64,000 bases of DNA from Reyranella sp. GTDB lineage: Bacteria; Pseudomonadota; Alphaproteobacteria; Reyranellales; Reyranellaceae. A program made the position numbers and the translations under genes. Location of the stretch: positions 248,001 through 312,000 of the forward strand of contig NZ_JAFKJN010000005.1 of assembly GCF_017305915.1 (NCBI RefSeq), written 5' to 3'. The notes below the pieces were generated by a model that did no database searches, was not told the origin of the DNA, and saw only the letters and a list, made by a program, of their open reading frames with translations. Positions 1 through 7,846 of this stretch are shown here, piece after piece (the first letter of the stretch is position 1; each line of letters begins with the position of its first letter).

Positions 1-640
1 GCGGCGCCACATCGACGCCCAGCGCGTCCGGCGCCAGCGTCTCGATCGGCTTCTTCTTGGCCTTCATGATGTTGGGCAGCGAGGCGTAGCGCGGCTCGTT
101 GAGGCGCAGGTCGGTGGTGATCACCGCCGGCATCTTGAGCTTGATGTTCTCGAGGCCGCCGTCGACCTCGCGCTTCACCTCGATCGAGCCGTCGGCGACG
201 GTCAGCTTGTTGGCGAAGGTGCCCTGCGACCAGCCGAGCAGCGCGGCCAGCATCTGGCCGGTGGCGTTGGAGTCGTCGTCGATCGCCTGTTTGCCGACGA
301 TCACCAGGCCGGGCTGCTCCTTGTCGACCGCGGCCTTGAGCAGCTTGGCGACGGCCAGCGGCTGCAGCTCGGCGTCGGTCTGGACAAGGATGCCGCGGTC
401 GGCGCCCATGGCGAGCGCGGTGCGGATCGTCTCCTGGCACTGGGCCGGTCCGGCGGAGAAGGCAATGACCTCGGTCGCGGCCCCCTTCTCTCGCATGCGG
501 ATCGCCTCTTCCACGGCGATCTCATCGAAGGGGTTCATGGACATCTTGACGTTTGCCGTCTCGACGCCCGTCTTGTCGGCCTTGACGCGGATCTTGACGT
601 TGTAGTCGATGACCCGCTTGACCGCGACCAGCACTTTCAT
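1..640 (-). CDS. etfB: Electron transfer flavoprotein subunit beta, 3' end beyond the window
   Basis: ETF-beta pairs with ETF-alpha to pass electrons from acyl-CoA and other FAD dehydrogenases to ETF:ubiquinone oxidoreductase. The reading frame begins at ATG 640-638 with [14 protein letters not shown], typical of the family, and stays open to the window edge: 213 codons of a family usually near 249. Visible landmarks are the [14 protein letters not shown] segment, the nucleotide-binding [17 protein letters not shown] block, and the signature [10 protein letters not shown] followed by [15 protein letters not shown]. The last ~36 residues are missing because the window ends. etfA would be expected just beyond position 1. 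The upstream gap holds a promoter-like sequence and a leader hairpin. Confidence 0.95.
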   Translation of the reverse strand, partial: MKVLVAVKRVIDYNVKIRVKADKTGVETANVKMSMNPFDEIAVEEAIRMREKGAATEVIAFSAGPAQCQETIRTALAMGADRGILVQTDAELQPLAVAKLLKAAVDKEQPGLVIVGKQAIDDDSNATGQMLAALLGWSQGTFANKLTVADGSIEVKREVDGGLENIKLKMPAVITTDLRLNEPRYASLPNIMKAKKKPIETLAPDALGVDVAP

Positions 641-667
641 CGGGTGGAGCCTGCTCGGTGAGTGAGG

Positions 668-686
668 GCCGGACACACCGTCCGGC
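668..686 (-). promoter_or_regulatory. Hairpin in the etfB leader
   Basis: GCCGGAC-acacc-GTCCGGC forms a perfect 7-bp stem with a 5-nt loop between the predicted promoter and the etfB start. It could influence leader stability, but no function can be read from sequence alone. Confidence 0.35.
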
Positions 687-697
687 GAAGGGGATTT

Positions 698-727
698 CGT
701 GTAGGGGCGTTCCGCCGATGATGTCAA
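698..727 (-). promoter_or_regulatory. Predicted sigma-70 promoter for etfB
   Basis: On the minus strand a perfect TTGACA (727-722) is followed, after an 18-nt spacer, by TACACG (703-698), about 60 nt upstream of the etfB start. The -10 box is weak, so this is a candidate only. Confidence 0.4.
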
Positions 728-810
728 GGCTATGGCGCACTGCACAAAATCGCAGGGTGAAAGCGTTTTGTGAATACTTTCAACGATTTACAAGACGCAG
801 TCGCAACGAA

Positions 811-1398
811 TCAGCGGTTCGCCCCGGGCACCCACAGCACGTCCGAGCCGCCATTGTCGTTGAGCTTCCGCGACAGCACGAACAGATGATCCGACAGGCG
901 GTTGATGTATTTGATCGCCTCGGCGCTCACCGGTTGCTCGGCCGCCAGCGCGGTCATGCAGCGCTCGGCACGGCGCGTCACGGTGCGCGCGAGATGCAGC
1001 CACGCCGCCGCCTCGCTGCCGCCGGGCAGGATGAACGAGGTGAGCGGAGCCAGCTCGGCGTTCATGGCGTCGATCTCTTTCTCCAGCCGTTCGGTTTGCG
1101 ACGGCAGCATACGCAGCGCCTGCTCGCCCGCCTTGCCTTCGATCGTGCAGAGATCGGCGCCCAGGTCGAACAGGTCGTTCTGGATGCGCTTCAGCATGTC
1201 GTCGACAGGCGCGCGCAGGGCATCGTCCCGTACCGTGCGCTCGATCGCGGCGCGCGCCAAGCCGATCACCGCATTGGCTTCGTCGGTGGTGCCGTAGGCC
1301 TCGACGCGCAGGTCGTGCTTGGCCACGCGCTCGCCGCGGCCGAGCGAGGTTTCGCCCTTGTCGCCGCCCTTGGTGTAGATGCGCGTCAGCTTGACCAT
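811..1398 (-). CDS. Cob(I)alamin adenosyltransferase, PduO type
   Basis: Transfers the adenosyl group of ATP to cob(I)alamin, making the cofactor of methylmalonyl-CoA and ethylmalonyl-CoA mutases. At 195 aa it has the usual length of the PduO/EutT-like trimeric family. The N-terminal ATP-binding motif TKGGDKGETSLGRGERV lies at residues 8-24, followed by the GTTDEANAVIG helix. The C-terminal block TRRAERCMTALA...YINRLSDHLFVLSR is the family's adenosylation-site region. ATG 1398 is the natural start, 2 nt after the twin-TM gene's stop, so it is probably the last gene of the 3694-811 operon. A crotonyl-CoA carboxylase/reductase at 8857 suggests ethylmalonyl-CoA chemistry that would need this cofactor. 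Confidence 0.95.
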   Translation of the reverse strand: MVKLTRIYTKGGDKGETSLGRGERVAKHDLRVEAYGTTDEANAVIGLARAAIERTVRDDALRAPVDDMLKRIQNDLFDLGADLCTIEGKAGEQALRMLPSQTERLEKEIDAMNAELAPLTSFILPGGSEAAAWLHLARTVTRRAERCMTALAAEQPVSAEAIKYINRLSDHLFVLSRKLNDNGGSDVLWVPGANR

Positions 1399-1400
1399 GG

Positions 1401-1613
1401 TCAGCCCTTGGTCATCCACCACAGCAGGATGAAGATGATCGTCAGGAACTGCAGCCGCACGCGCCACCACATCAGCTTGTTGCTGCCGCGCGCGCGCTCG
1501 AGGCTGTTGGTCGGGCCGCGGCTCATGCTGACCAGACCGGCGAACAGCGCGCCGAGCGTCGCCAGGCCCGAGACGATCACCAGGATGAAGAAGATGGTGT
1601 TGGCGGTGTGCAT
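1401..1613 (-). CDS. Small twin-transmembrane protein, HIG1-domain-like
   Basis: A 70-aa protein with two hydrophobic segments (about residues 5-28 and 52-68) separated by a basic linker containing SLERARGSNKLMWWRVRLQ. This arrangement matches small alphaproteobacterial proteins annotated as HIG1-domain or twin-transmembrane proteins, often found beside cobalamin adenosyltransferase and ETF genes. Eukaryotic HIG1 proteins associate with respiratory complexes; the bacterial role is not established. It lies 13 nt after the amine oxidase gene and 2 nt before the adenosyltransferase gene, so it is surely co-transcribed. Confidence 0.75.
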   Translation of the reverse strand: MHTANTIFFILVIVSGLATLGALFAGLVSMSRGPTNSLERARGSNKLMWWRVRLQFLTIIFILLWWMTKG

Positions 1614-1625
1614 GGTCGGACTCTA

Positions 1626-3050
1626 TCACCCATTGTGCCGTCCCGCTCCCAGCCGCGCCTTGGCCCACGGCCGCATCTCGCGCGAGGCGTCGACGCCGGT
1701 AGCGGCCCGGAACACCGCCTCGGCCGTCTGCTCGCCCGACCAGAGGGCCGCATGCACGGTGCCATACTCGACCGGCTCGGTCGCCTCGCCGGCGAAGAAC
1801 ACCCGGCTGCCCAGCGGCCGGGCATAGACGCTGCGGTCCTCCGGCGCGCTGCCGACGCCGGGATAGGAATAGCCGCCGCGCGACCACGGGTCGGACAGCC
1901 AGCGCGGATAGAGCATGCCGACCGGCTCGGGGATCTTGTCGCCGAACATCTTGCGCAGAGAGGACATGGCGACCTCCTTGACCTCCTCGTCGCTGGCCGA
2001 GCGGTCGAGGCGCGCCGCGGTGGCGCCGTTGGAGAAGCTCAGCACGATCGGCAGGCCGGTCTCGTGGTGATGGCTCACCCAGGTGTTGAAGGTGCCGCGC
2101 CGGTCGGGACTGTCGGGTAAACGCCCGAACCATTTCGGCTGTTCCGGCCAGAAGCGCTCGGGGAAGCGCAGGTAGATCTTGCCCAGGATGCCGGCGCCAT
2201 AGCCCAGGGTGGCGATCGCCTTCTGCTGATCGACGGGCGGCAGCGGGTCGAGCGCCGGCAGGCCGGCGCGCAACAGCCCGAGCGGCACGGCGATCACCGC
2301 GCGATCGGCCTCGATCCTCTCGCCGCCCTGCAGGATCGCGGTGACGCCGCGGTCGGTCCAAACGATGCGCTCGGCGGCGGCGCTGCGCCGGATGCTGAGC
2401 TGGCGCGCGGCATCCTCGGTCAGGCCGACGAAGCCGCCCCGGGGCTGTGCGTTGCGGTCGAGGCCCTCGGTCGGGAACCATTCCTCGGCCGCGACGGCGT
2501 CGTAGGGCGCACCCTGCACGCCCTCGCTGCCCTCGATGAAGGTCGAGATGACCAGCCGGTCGATCTCCGGCAGCCACGAGGCGTGGAGCAGCGGATCGAC
2601 CGCCTCCTTCACCGAGATCGAGCGCGGCCCGCGCGCCGCCGTCATCGCCTTGCTCTTCCAGCTCGCCCATTCCATCGCCGTCTTGAAGGCGATGCGGCCC
2701 AGCACGGCGCGCTTGCGCTGGCCGTCGCGGGTTTTCACCTTGGCACGCGGATCGATCAGCAGCCGATCGCCCTGCGATTCGACCAGGGCAATGCCGAGCT
2801 TCTCGCACCACAGGGCGAGCGGATTGCCGTCGACGCCGTGCACCCACGAGCCGCCGAGATCGAGCGGCGCGCCCAGTGACTCGTCGGTCCAGGTGCGGCC
2901 GCCGACGCGCGCCCGCGCTTCCAGCACGGTCACGGTGAAACCCGAGTCGTGCAGCAGCCGCGCCGCGACCAGGCCCGCCATGCCGGCGCCGACCACGATC
3001 ACGCGCTCGGCGGTGCCGGCGCCCATCGACCAGGAGCCGGTCGCGGTCAT
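1626..3050 (-). CDS. FAD-dependent amine oxidase (flavin monoamine oxidase family)
   Basis: Probable FAD enzyme oxidising an amine or polyamine. The 474-aa protein opens with the Rossmann motif VIVVGAGMAGLVAARLL (residues ~16-32), followed by LEARARVGGRTWTDE, the second FAD-contact motif of the monoamine oxidase family. The C-terminal FAD motif FFAGEATEPVEYGTVHAALWSGEQTA... is intact. Start chosen at ATG 3050 because ATG and the upstream HAD stop overlap as ATGA (3050-3047), indicating translational coupling; a downstream ATG at 3026 is possible. The substrate cannot be inferred. The long overlapping frame on the same strand (811-3144) is a shadow. Confidence 0.9.
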   Translation of the reverse strand: MTATGSWSMGAGTAERVIVVGAGMAGLVAARLLHDSGFTVTVLEARARVGGRTWTDESLGAPLDLGGSWVHGVDGNPLALWCEKLGIALVESQGDRLLIDPRAKVKTRDGQRKRAVLGRIAFKTAMEWASWKSKAMTAARGPRSISVKEAVDPLLHASWLPEIDRLVISTFIEGSEGVQGAPYDAVAAEEWFPTEGLDRNAQPRGGFVGLTEDAARQLSIRRSAAAERIVWTDRGVTAILQGGERIEADRAVIAVPLGLLRAGLPALDPLPPVDQQKAIATLGYGAGILGKIYLRFPERFWPEQPKWFGRLPDSPDRRGTFNTWVSHHHETGLPIVLSFSNGATAARLDRSASDEEVKEVAMSSLRKMFGDKIPEPVGMLYPRWLSDPWSRGGYSYPGVGSAPEDRSVYARPLGSRVFFAGEATEPVEYGTVHAALWSGEQTAEAVFRAATGVDASREMRPWAKARLGAGRHNG

Positions 3051-3694
3051 GACAGCAACAACCCCGGCAGCTGCTCCATGTCGTCGAACAGCGTGCCGCC
3101 CGCCTTCGCAAGACTCTCGCGATCGGCGTAGGGCGCACCGGCATAGGCCAGCGCCCGCATGCCAGCGGAGCGTGCGGCCTGGATGCCGGGCACGGAGTCC
3201 TCGACCACGATGCTGTCGAACGGCTGCTCGTTCATCGCGATCGCGGCATGCAGGAAGAGATCGGGAAACGGTTTTCCGCGCGGCACCTGACTGGCGCTGA
3301 AGATGCGGCCGTCGAACAGCTCCCACAGGCCGGTGAGGCCCAGGGTGAATTCCATCTTCTCCGGCGAGCCCGAGCTTGCGACGCAGGTCGCGAGCCCTGC
3401 CTCCTGCAACGCCACGACCGCGTCCTTCACGCCGGGCACCGGCTGCAGCGGCGCCTCGCGGAAGCTGCGGTAGGTCACTTCCTGCATCTTCTCGACGAAG
3501 TCGTCGGGCAGCTTGCGGCCGAGCTCGGCCTCGCAGATCTCGACGCACGACTTGAGCGACCGGCCCATCAGCCGGCGCATCGTCTCCTCGACGGTCCAGT
3601 CGAGGCCGTGCGGCCTCAACGCTGCCGAAAAGCTCTTGTTAGCGAGCGGCTCGCTGTCGACCAGCACGCCGTCGCAATCGAAGATTACCAGCAC
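3047..3694 (-). CDS. HAD-superfamily phosphatase, beta-phosphoglucomutase-like
   Basis: A 215-aa haloacid-dehalogenase-type phosphohydrolase. Motif I is FDCDGVLVDSE (nucleophile and general-acid aspartates), motif II is the serine of CVASSGSPEK, motif III the lysine in PRGKPFPDLFL, and motif IV is VVEDSVPGIQAA. The helical cap between motifs I and II is the C1 type of phosphoglycolate phosphatase and beta-phosphoglucomutase relatives, so the substrate is probably a small sugar phosphate. It is the first gene of an apparent operon with the amine oxidase (4-nt overlap). Confidence 0.9.
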   Translation of the reverse strand: MLVIFDCDGVLVDSEPLANKSFSAALRPHGLDWTVEETMRRLMGRSLKSCVEICEAELGRKLPDDFVEKMQEVTYRSFREAPLQPVPGVKDAVVALQEAGLATCVASSGSPEKMEFTLGLTGLWELFDGRIFSASQVPRGKPFPDLFLHAAIAMNEQPFDSIVVEDSVPGIQAARSAGMRALAYAGAPYADRESLAKAGGTLFDDMEQLPGLLLS

Positions 3695-3700
3695 AACCCT

Positions 3701-3791
3701 GTCATCCTGAGCGAAGCGAAGGATCTCATGGCGATTGCTACCGGCATTCCGCTCGAAATGCCATGAGGTCCTTCGCTCCGCTCAGGACGAC
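3701..3791. repeat. Long imperfect inverted repeat, dispersed-repeat type
   Basis: Left arm 3701-3732 and right arm 3760-3791 are reverse complements at about 29 of 32 positions, and a smaller hairpin (GGCATT/AATGCC, 3743-3762) sits in the loop. The arms carry CCTGAGCGAAGCGAAGGATC, a wording found dispersed in many bacterial genomes. It lies between the HAD gene's start and the TauD gene's end. It may terminate or stabilise transcripts, or be a relic of a palindromic mobile repeat. Confidence 0.8.
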
Positions 3792-3796
3792 AAGGG

Positions 3797-4681
3797 CTAG
3801 TAAGGCTTGTCTCCCGCGACGGTGACGCGGTTGCCGCTGCGGGTATGCGGCCAGTAGTCCCACATCGCCCGGTGCTGGACGCAGCGATTGTCCCAGAAGG
3901 CGATCGAGTTCTCCTGCCAGCGGAAGCGGCACTGGAACAGCGGGTTCTCCATGTGCTGGTAGAGGTAGTTCAGGATGCCGTCGCTCTCGTCGCGCGGCAC
4001 GCCGATCAGGTAGCGCGTGAAGCCGCGGTTGACGTAGAGCGCCTTCTTGGCGGTCACCGGATGGGTGCGGACCACGGGGTGGGTGGCGCGCGGATACTGC
4101 TCCTTCTCGGCGACGCCGTAGTTCTTGTAGAGGCCGCGATAGACCGATTCGCCGTCGTGGAACGCGGTCATGCCGTCGAGATAGGTCTTCATGCGGTCCG
4201 ACAGCGCGTCGTAGGCGGCGTACATCGAGGCGAACAGCGTGTCGCCGCCCTTGGGCGGACACTTCTTGATGTAGAGGATGCTGCCCATCGGCGGCTCGAC
4301 ATCGCAGCTCACGTCGGTATGCCAGCCCTCGCCGTTGGCGCGCGGGCTGTCCTTGTCGGCGTGGATGACCATCAGCTCCGGCCGGCCCGCTTCGTGCGGC
4401 GCCGCGGGATGGACGTGCAGGTCGCCGAACAGGCGGCCGAAGGCGACGTGCTGGTCGGGCGTGATGTGCTGGTCGCGGAAGAAGATCACCGAGTTCTCGG
4501 CGAGCGCGCGATGGACCTCGTCCTGCTGGCGGTTGCTGAGCGGCTTGCTGAGATCGATGCCGCTCACTTCCGCGCCGATGATCGGCGTCATCTTGTCGAT
4601 GGCGATGGTCTCGTAGGGCGCGCTCTCGTCTGCGACGTGGCGGATGCGGGGGCCTTGGCGGCCGCTCAGGGATCCTTGCAT
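3797..4681 (-). CDS. TauD/TfdA-family Fe(II)/2-oxoglutarate dioxygenase
   Basis: Non-haem iron dioxygenase that couples decarboxylation of 2-oxoglutarate to hydroxylation of a small substrate, often a sulfonate, aryloxyacetate or carnitine-like compound. In the 294-aa protein the iron facial triad is H121 and D123 in GEGWHTDVS and H270 in WDNRCVQHRA; an arginine near 281-285 would bind 2-oxoglutarate. The front EVSGIDLSKPL is typical of the family. The gene follows the Bug receptor gene by 9 nt and is presumably co-transcribed with it, which argues that the receptor's ligand is the dioxygenase's substrate or precursor. Whether the substrate is taurine-like cannot be read from the sequence. 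Confidence 0.92.
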   Translation of the reverse strand: MQGSLSGRQGPRIRHVADESAPYETIAIDKMTPIIGAEVSGIDLSKPLSNRQQDEVHRALAENSVIFFRDQHITPDQHVAFGRLFGDLHVHPAAPHEAGRPELMVIHADKDSPRANGEGWHTDVSCDVEPPMGSILYIKKCPPKGGDTLFASMYAAYDALSDRMKTYLDGMTAFHDGESVYRGLYKNYGVAEKEQYPRATHPVVRTHPVTAKKALYVNRGFTRYLIGVPRDESDGILNYLYQHMENPLFQCRFRWQENSIAFWDNRCVQHRAMWDYWPHTRSGNRVTVAGDKPY

Positions 4682-4690
4682 GGCAATCTC

Positions 4691-5656
4691 CTACTCGAGC
4701 TTGATGTTAGCGCGTTGGATGATCTTGCCCCAGCGCTCCTTTTCCGAGCGCGTGAAGGCAGCGAACTCGTCGGGACTCATCAGCCTGGGGCCGGTGCCCA
4801 TGGATTCCAGCCGCTCCAGCACCGCCGGCTTGGCGGCGACGGCGCGGACGTCGGCATTGATCTTGTCGACCACCTCGCGCGGCGTGCCCCTGGGCGCATA
4901 GAGCCCGGTCCAGGTGGTGAGCAGCACGTCGGGCAGGCCGACCTCGGCCGCCGTCGGCACGTCGGGCAGCGGCCCGTAGCGCGTGGTGTCGGTGACGAAC
5001 AGGCCCTTCAGCGCGCCGCGGTCGATCGCGATCTTGGCGTTGACCGTGTCGATCATCATGAAGGTGAGCAGGCCGCTCTGCACGTCGGGGATCGCCTGCG
5101 GGTTGCTCTTGTAGCCGACGTACACGGCCTCGACGCCGGCCGCCAACTTGTAGAGCTCCGACGCGACGCGCGCCGGCAGCGCGCCGGCGCCGTAATTGTG
5201 CTTGCCCGCCTCGGCCTTCAGCTTGGCGGTGAGCGCGGCCGGCGTGTCGATCGGGCTGTTCCTGTCGACCAGCAGCACGAACGGCGAGGTGCCGAGGCGC
5301 GTGATCGCCTCGAAGCTCGCGATCGGATCGTACGGCAGCTTGTCGTAGATCGCCGGATTGACCGTCTGGGTCATCGCCGACGTCGCGAAGATCGTGAGCC
5401 CGTCGGGTTTGGCGCGCGCCACCGATTCGGCGGCCGGAATACCGTTGCCGCCGCCCTTGTTGTCGACCACCACCGGCTGGCCCCACATCGCCGAGAGCTG
5501 CTCGGCATAGATGCGCGCGCCGATATCGGTCGCGGCACCCGCCGGGAACGGCACCACCACGGTGACGCGGCTCGGCGGCCAGCTCTGCGCCCGCACGACG
5601 GCGGGAGCGGCCAAGGCCGCCGCTGTTGCCCCGATGAACCGGCGACGATCGAACAT
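4691..5656 (-). CDS. Bug-family (TctC-like) periplasmic solute-binding protein
   Basis: Periplasmic receptor of the tripartite tricarboxylate transporter type, binding carboxylates or related small molecules. The 321-aa protein starts at ATG 5656 with a twin-arginine-like or Sec signal, RRRFIGATAAALAAPAVVRAQ. Family landmarks follow: VTVVVPFPAGAATDIGAR, GQPVVVDNKGGGNG, a KPDGLTIF segment, and VPTAAEVGLPDV. An upstream in-frame ATG at 5800 would bury the signal peptide, so it was rejected. No TctA or TctB membrane genes lie nearby. It is divergent from the IclR gene and 9 nt before the TauD gene. Confidence 0.92.
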   Translation of the reverse strand: MFDRRRFIGATAAALAAPAVVRAQSWPPSRVTVVVPFPAGAATDIGARIYAEQLSAMWGQPVVVDNKGGGNGIPAAESVARAKPDGLTIFATSAMTQTVNPAIYDKLPYDPIASFEAITRLGTSPFVLLVDRNSPIDTPAALTAKLKAEAGKHNYGAGALPARVASELYKLAAGVEAVYVGYKSNPQAIPDVQSGLLTFMMIDTVNAKIAIDRGALKGLFVTDTTRYGPLPDVPTAAEVGLPDVLLTTWTGLYAPRGTPREVVDKINADVRAVAAKPAVLERLESMGTGPRLMSPDEFAAFTRSEKERWGKIIQRANIKLE

Positions 5657-5710
5657 GCCCGCAAGATAGGCAGGCCCGCGGCGGAATGCGCGCCACACGT
5701 CGACAAAGTT

Positions 5711-5719
5711 CGTATTACG
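5711..5719. promoter_or_regulatory. Candidate IclR operator between divergent operons
   Basis: The short perfect palindrome CGTA-t-TACG sits in the 79-nt gap between the divergent Bug and IclR genes, where an IclR-family protein would be expected to bind. The site is short and unproven. Confidence 0.3.
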
Positions 5720-5735
5720 GAATAGCCTTTCCAGG

Positions 5736-6458
5736 ATGATCGAACCCGTCAGTCGCAGCTTCGCCATCATGGAGGCGCTGAGCCGCCGGCCGCGCGGCAC
5801 GGTCGCGGTGCTGGCCGGCGAAACGCACCTGCCCCGCCCGACCGTCGTGCGGCTGCTGAAGACGCTGGTCGAGCTGGGCTATGCGACGCGGATCTCGCGC
5901 GAGGCGGGCTATCGCCTCACCGACAAGGTGCTGGGCCTCGCCCAGGGCATCCGCTTCGTCGACCGCCTGATCGACGCGGCCGCGCCGCACATGAGCCGCT
6001 TCACGCGGCGCTACGGCTGGCCGCTCTATCTCGGCACGATCAGCGACCGGGCGATGACCATCCGCCATTCGACGGCGACCGAGAGCCCGATGTCCTTCGA
6101 GCGCACGGCGCTGCAGCGCCGCAGCCCGCTGCTGTCGAGCGCGCTCGGCCGCGCCTGGCTCGCCTTCTGCCCGGCCGAGGAGCGGCGCGGCGTGCTGCGC
6201 CATCTCGGCGTCAAACCCGACGCCAAGCTCGCGGCGGCCTTCGCCAGGATCAGGAGCGACGGCTACGCCTTCACGGTGCTGCCGCGCAGCGGCCGCTTGC
6301 AGGGCATCGGCGTGGCGATCCGCGACGGCGAGCGGGTGATGGGCTGCCTGTCGATGCGCTTCATCCGCTCGGCGATGACCGAGGACGAAGCCGGCAGGCG
6401 ATACGGCGCGCCGCTCAACGCGCTCGCCGCGGCCATTGCGGCCGACGCCGACCGCTAG
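5736..6458 (+). CDS. IclR-family transcriptional regulator
   Basis: A 240-aa DNA-binding regulator. The N-terminal winged helix-turn-helix spans roughly residues 1-60 (RSFAIMEALSRR, then LPRPTVVRLLKTLVELGYA and the wing AGYRLTDKVLGLA). The C-terminal effector domain has the typical LLSSALGRAWLAFCP and RSDGYAF segments. IclR proteins sense small metabolites, usually for catabolic genes. It is divergent from the Bug-TauD pair and 37 nt upstream of the PhyH gene, so it probably controls both dioxygenase operons. Confidence 0.93.
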   Translation: MIEPVSRSFAIMEALSRRPRGTVAVLAGETHLPRPTVVRLLKTLVELGYATRISREAGYRLTDKVLGLAQGIRFVDRLIDAAAPHMSRFTRRYGWPLYLGTISDRAMTIRHSTATESPMSFERTALQRRSPLLSSALGRAWLAFCPAEERRGVLRHLGVKPDAKLAAAFARIRSDGYAFTVLPRSGRLQGIGVAIRDGERVMGCLSMRFIRSAMTEDEAGRRYGAPLNALAAAIAADADR

Positions 6459-6495
6459 GCACAATCGGGCCCAACAACCAAGACCGGAGGACGCC

Positions 6496-7389
6496 ATGAA
6501 GCCGCAAGACGTGTTGCAGCATCCGACCAACGTCCTGACCGCCGCCCAGCGCCGGCAGTTCTTCGACAAGGGCTTCGTGGCGCTGCCCGACTATGTGCCG
6601 GAGCGCTGGCTGGCGCGGTTGCGCGCCGCGATGGCCGAGTTGCTCGACTGCAGCCGCGCCAAGACGCAAACCGACAGCATCTACGTGCTCGAGGAAGGCC
6701 ATTCGGCGAACGACCCGCGGCTGCATCGCGTGGCCAGCCCGCAGGATCAGCATCCCACCTTCTGGGAGTTCATGACCGACCCGGTCATGACCGATTTGGC
6801 CGCCGATGTCGTCGGCCCCGACGTGAAGTTCCATCACGCCAAGCTCAACGTGAAGTCGGGCAAGGGCAGCCGCGGCTTCAGCTGGCACCAGGACATCCCG
6901 GCCTGGCCGCACACCGACTTCAGCCCGGTCACGATCGGCGTCTATATCGACGGCTGCACGCCCGAGCAGGGCCCGCTCAGCGTCGCCGAAGGCAGCCACG
7001 ACGGACCGTTGTTCTCGATGTACGACGACGACGGCAACTACGTCGTGAAGATCCGCGACCGCGATCTCGGCTGGCTGACCGACGACAAGATCCGGCGCAT
7101 CACCGGTGGGCCGGGCACGACCTTGCTGCTGAACTGCCGCGCGGTGCACGGCTCGGCACCCAACACGGAGACGGCGGCGCGGCCCCTGCTGCTGCCGGTC
7201 TATTCCTCCGCCGATTCGTTCCCGATCACGCCGAGCCCGATCCCCAGCCCGCACCAGGGCGACATCGTGCGCGGCCTGCCGGCCCGCTTCGCCAGCTTCG
7301 ACACGCGGCCGGTCGAGATGCCGCCCGACTGGCGCGGCGGCTACAAGCCGGTCTGGATGCACAAGAACAAGGACAAGGTCGCCTATTAG
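6496..7389 (+). CDS. Phytanoyl-CoA dioxygenase (PhyH) family protein
   Basis: Fe(II)/2-oxoglutarate oxygenase of the PhyH family. In the 297-aa protein the iron ligands are the histidine and aspartate of FSWHQDIPAWPH and the distal histidine of NCRAVHGSAPN. ATG 6496 follows a clear GGAGG (6486-6490), so it was preferred over an in-frame ATG at 6436 that would overlap the IclR gene. Bacterial members hydroxylate varied small molecules such as ectoine, phosphonates or amino acids; nothing here fixes the substrate. Downstream of iclR on the same strand; its last 4 nt overlap the convergent VOC gene. Confidence 0.9.
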   Translation: MKPQDVLQHPTNVLTAAQRRQFFDKGFVALPDYVPERWLARLRAAMAELLDCSRAKTQTDSIYVLEEGHSANDPRLHRVASPQDQHPTFWEFMTDPVMTDLAADVVGPDVKFHHAKLNVKSGKGSRGFSWHQDIPAWPHTDFSPVTIGVYIDGCTPEQGPLSVAEGSHDGPLFSMYDDDGNYVVKIRDRDLGWLTDDKIRRITGGPGTTLLLNCRAVHGSAPNTETAARPLLLPVYSSADSFPITPSPIPSPHQGDIVRGLPARFASFDTRPVEMPPDWRGGYKPVWMHKNKDKVAY

Positions 7390-7820
7390 GTGCCGAAGGT
7401 GACGTAGCCTTCGGGGCTGATCGGCCACGCCGGATTGAAGGCGATTTCCCAGGCATGGCCATCGGGATCGGCGACGTAGCCGCGGAAGCCGCCATGCGGC
7501 GGAGCGTCGGCCGCACGCAGCAGCGTGCCGCCGAACTGCACGAGGCGGTCGAGCGCGGGCTGCACGGCTTCCCTGCTGGTCACGTTGTGCGCCAAGGAGA
7601 AAGCGCCGGGCCCGGCTGGCGGCGGGCGGCGCGAATCCTCGGCCAGCGACGCGGCGAGCCAGGTGCCGAGCATCAGGCCGTTCATCTGGTAGAAAATGAT
7701 GTCGGGAACCTCGAGCACGGGTTTCCAGCCGAAGCCCTCGACATAGAAGCGGCGCGACCGTGGGAGGTCGGCGACGCCGAGCGTGATCACGGAGATTTGC
7801 TGCTGCACGCTTGTCAGCAT
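7386..7820 (-). CDS. VOC-family (glyoxalase/bleomycin-resistance fold) protein
   Basis: A 144-aa vicinal-oxygen-chelate protein with two beta-alpha-beta-beta-beta modules: ISVITLGVADLPRSRRFYVEGFGWKPV at the front and GGFRGYVADPDGHAWEIAFNP at the back. The DPDGHAWE block is the usual C-terminal module. The first module's usual metal-binding position is occupied by isoleucine/threonine rather than histidine, so metal-dependent catalysis is uncertain. ATG 7820 (MLTSVQQQ) is preferred to ATG 7838. The neighbouring hydrolase is divergent, only 26 nt away. Confidence 0.82.
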   Translation of the reverse strand: MLTSVQQQISVITLGVADLPRSRRFYVEGFGWKPVLEVPDIIFYQMNGLMLGTWLAASLAEDSRRPPPAGPGAFSLAHNVTSREAVQPALDRLVQFGGTLLRAADAPPHGGFRGYVADPDGHAWEIAFNPAWPISPEGYVTFGT

Positions 7821-7846
7821 GGCCGGGGGCGGCCACAACCGCCAGC

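Noticed and set aside
811-3144. 777-codon open frame on the minus strand covering three genes
   Set aside because: Only its last part (from ATG 1398) reads as a real protein, the cobalamin adenosyltransferase; the rest is arginine/alanine-rich out-of-frame translation of the amine oxidase gene.
3845-5725. 626-codon plus-strand frame opposite TauD and Bug
   Set aside because: Composition is typical antisense of GC-rich genes (valine/arginine/alanine-rich, no domain), and both minus-strand genes have clear motifs and starts.
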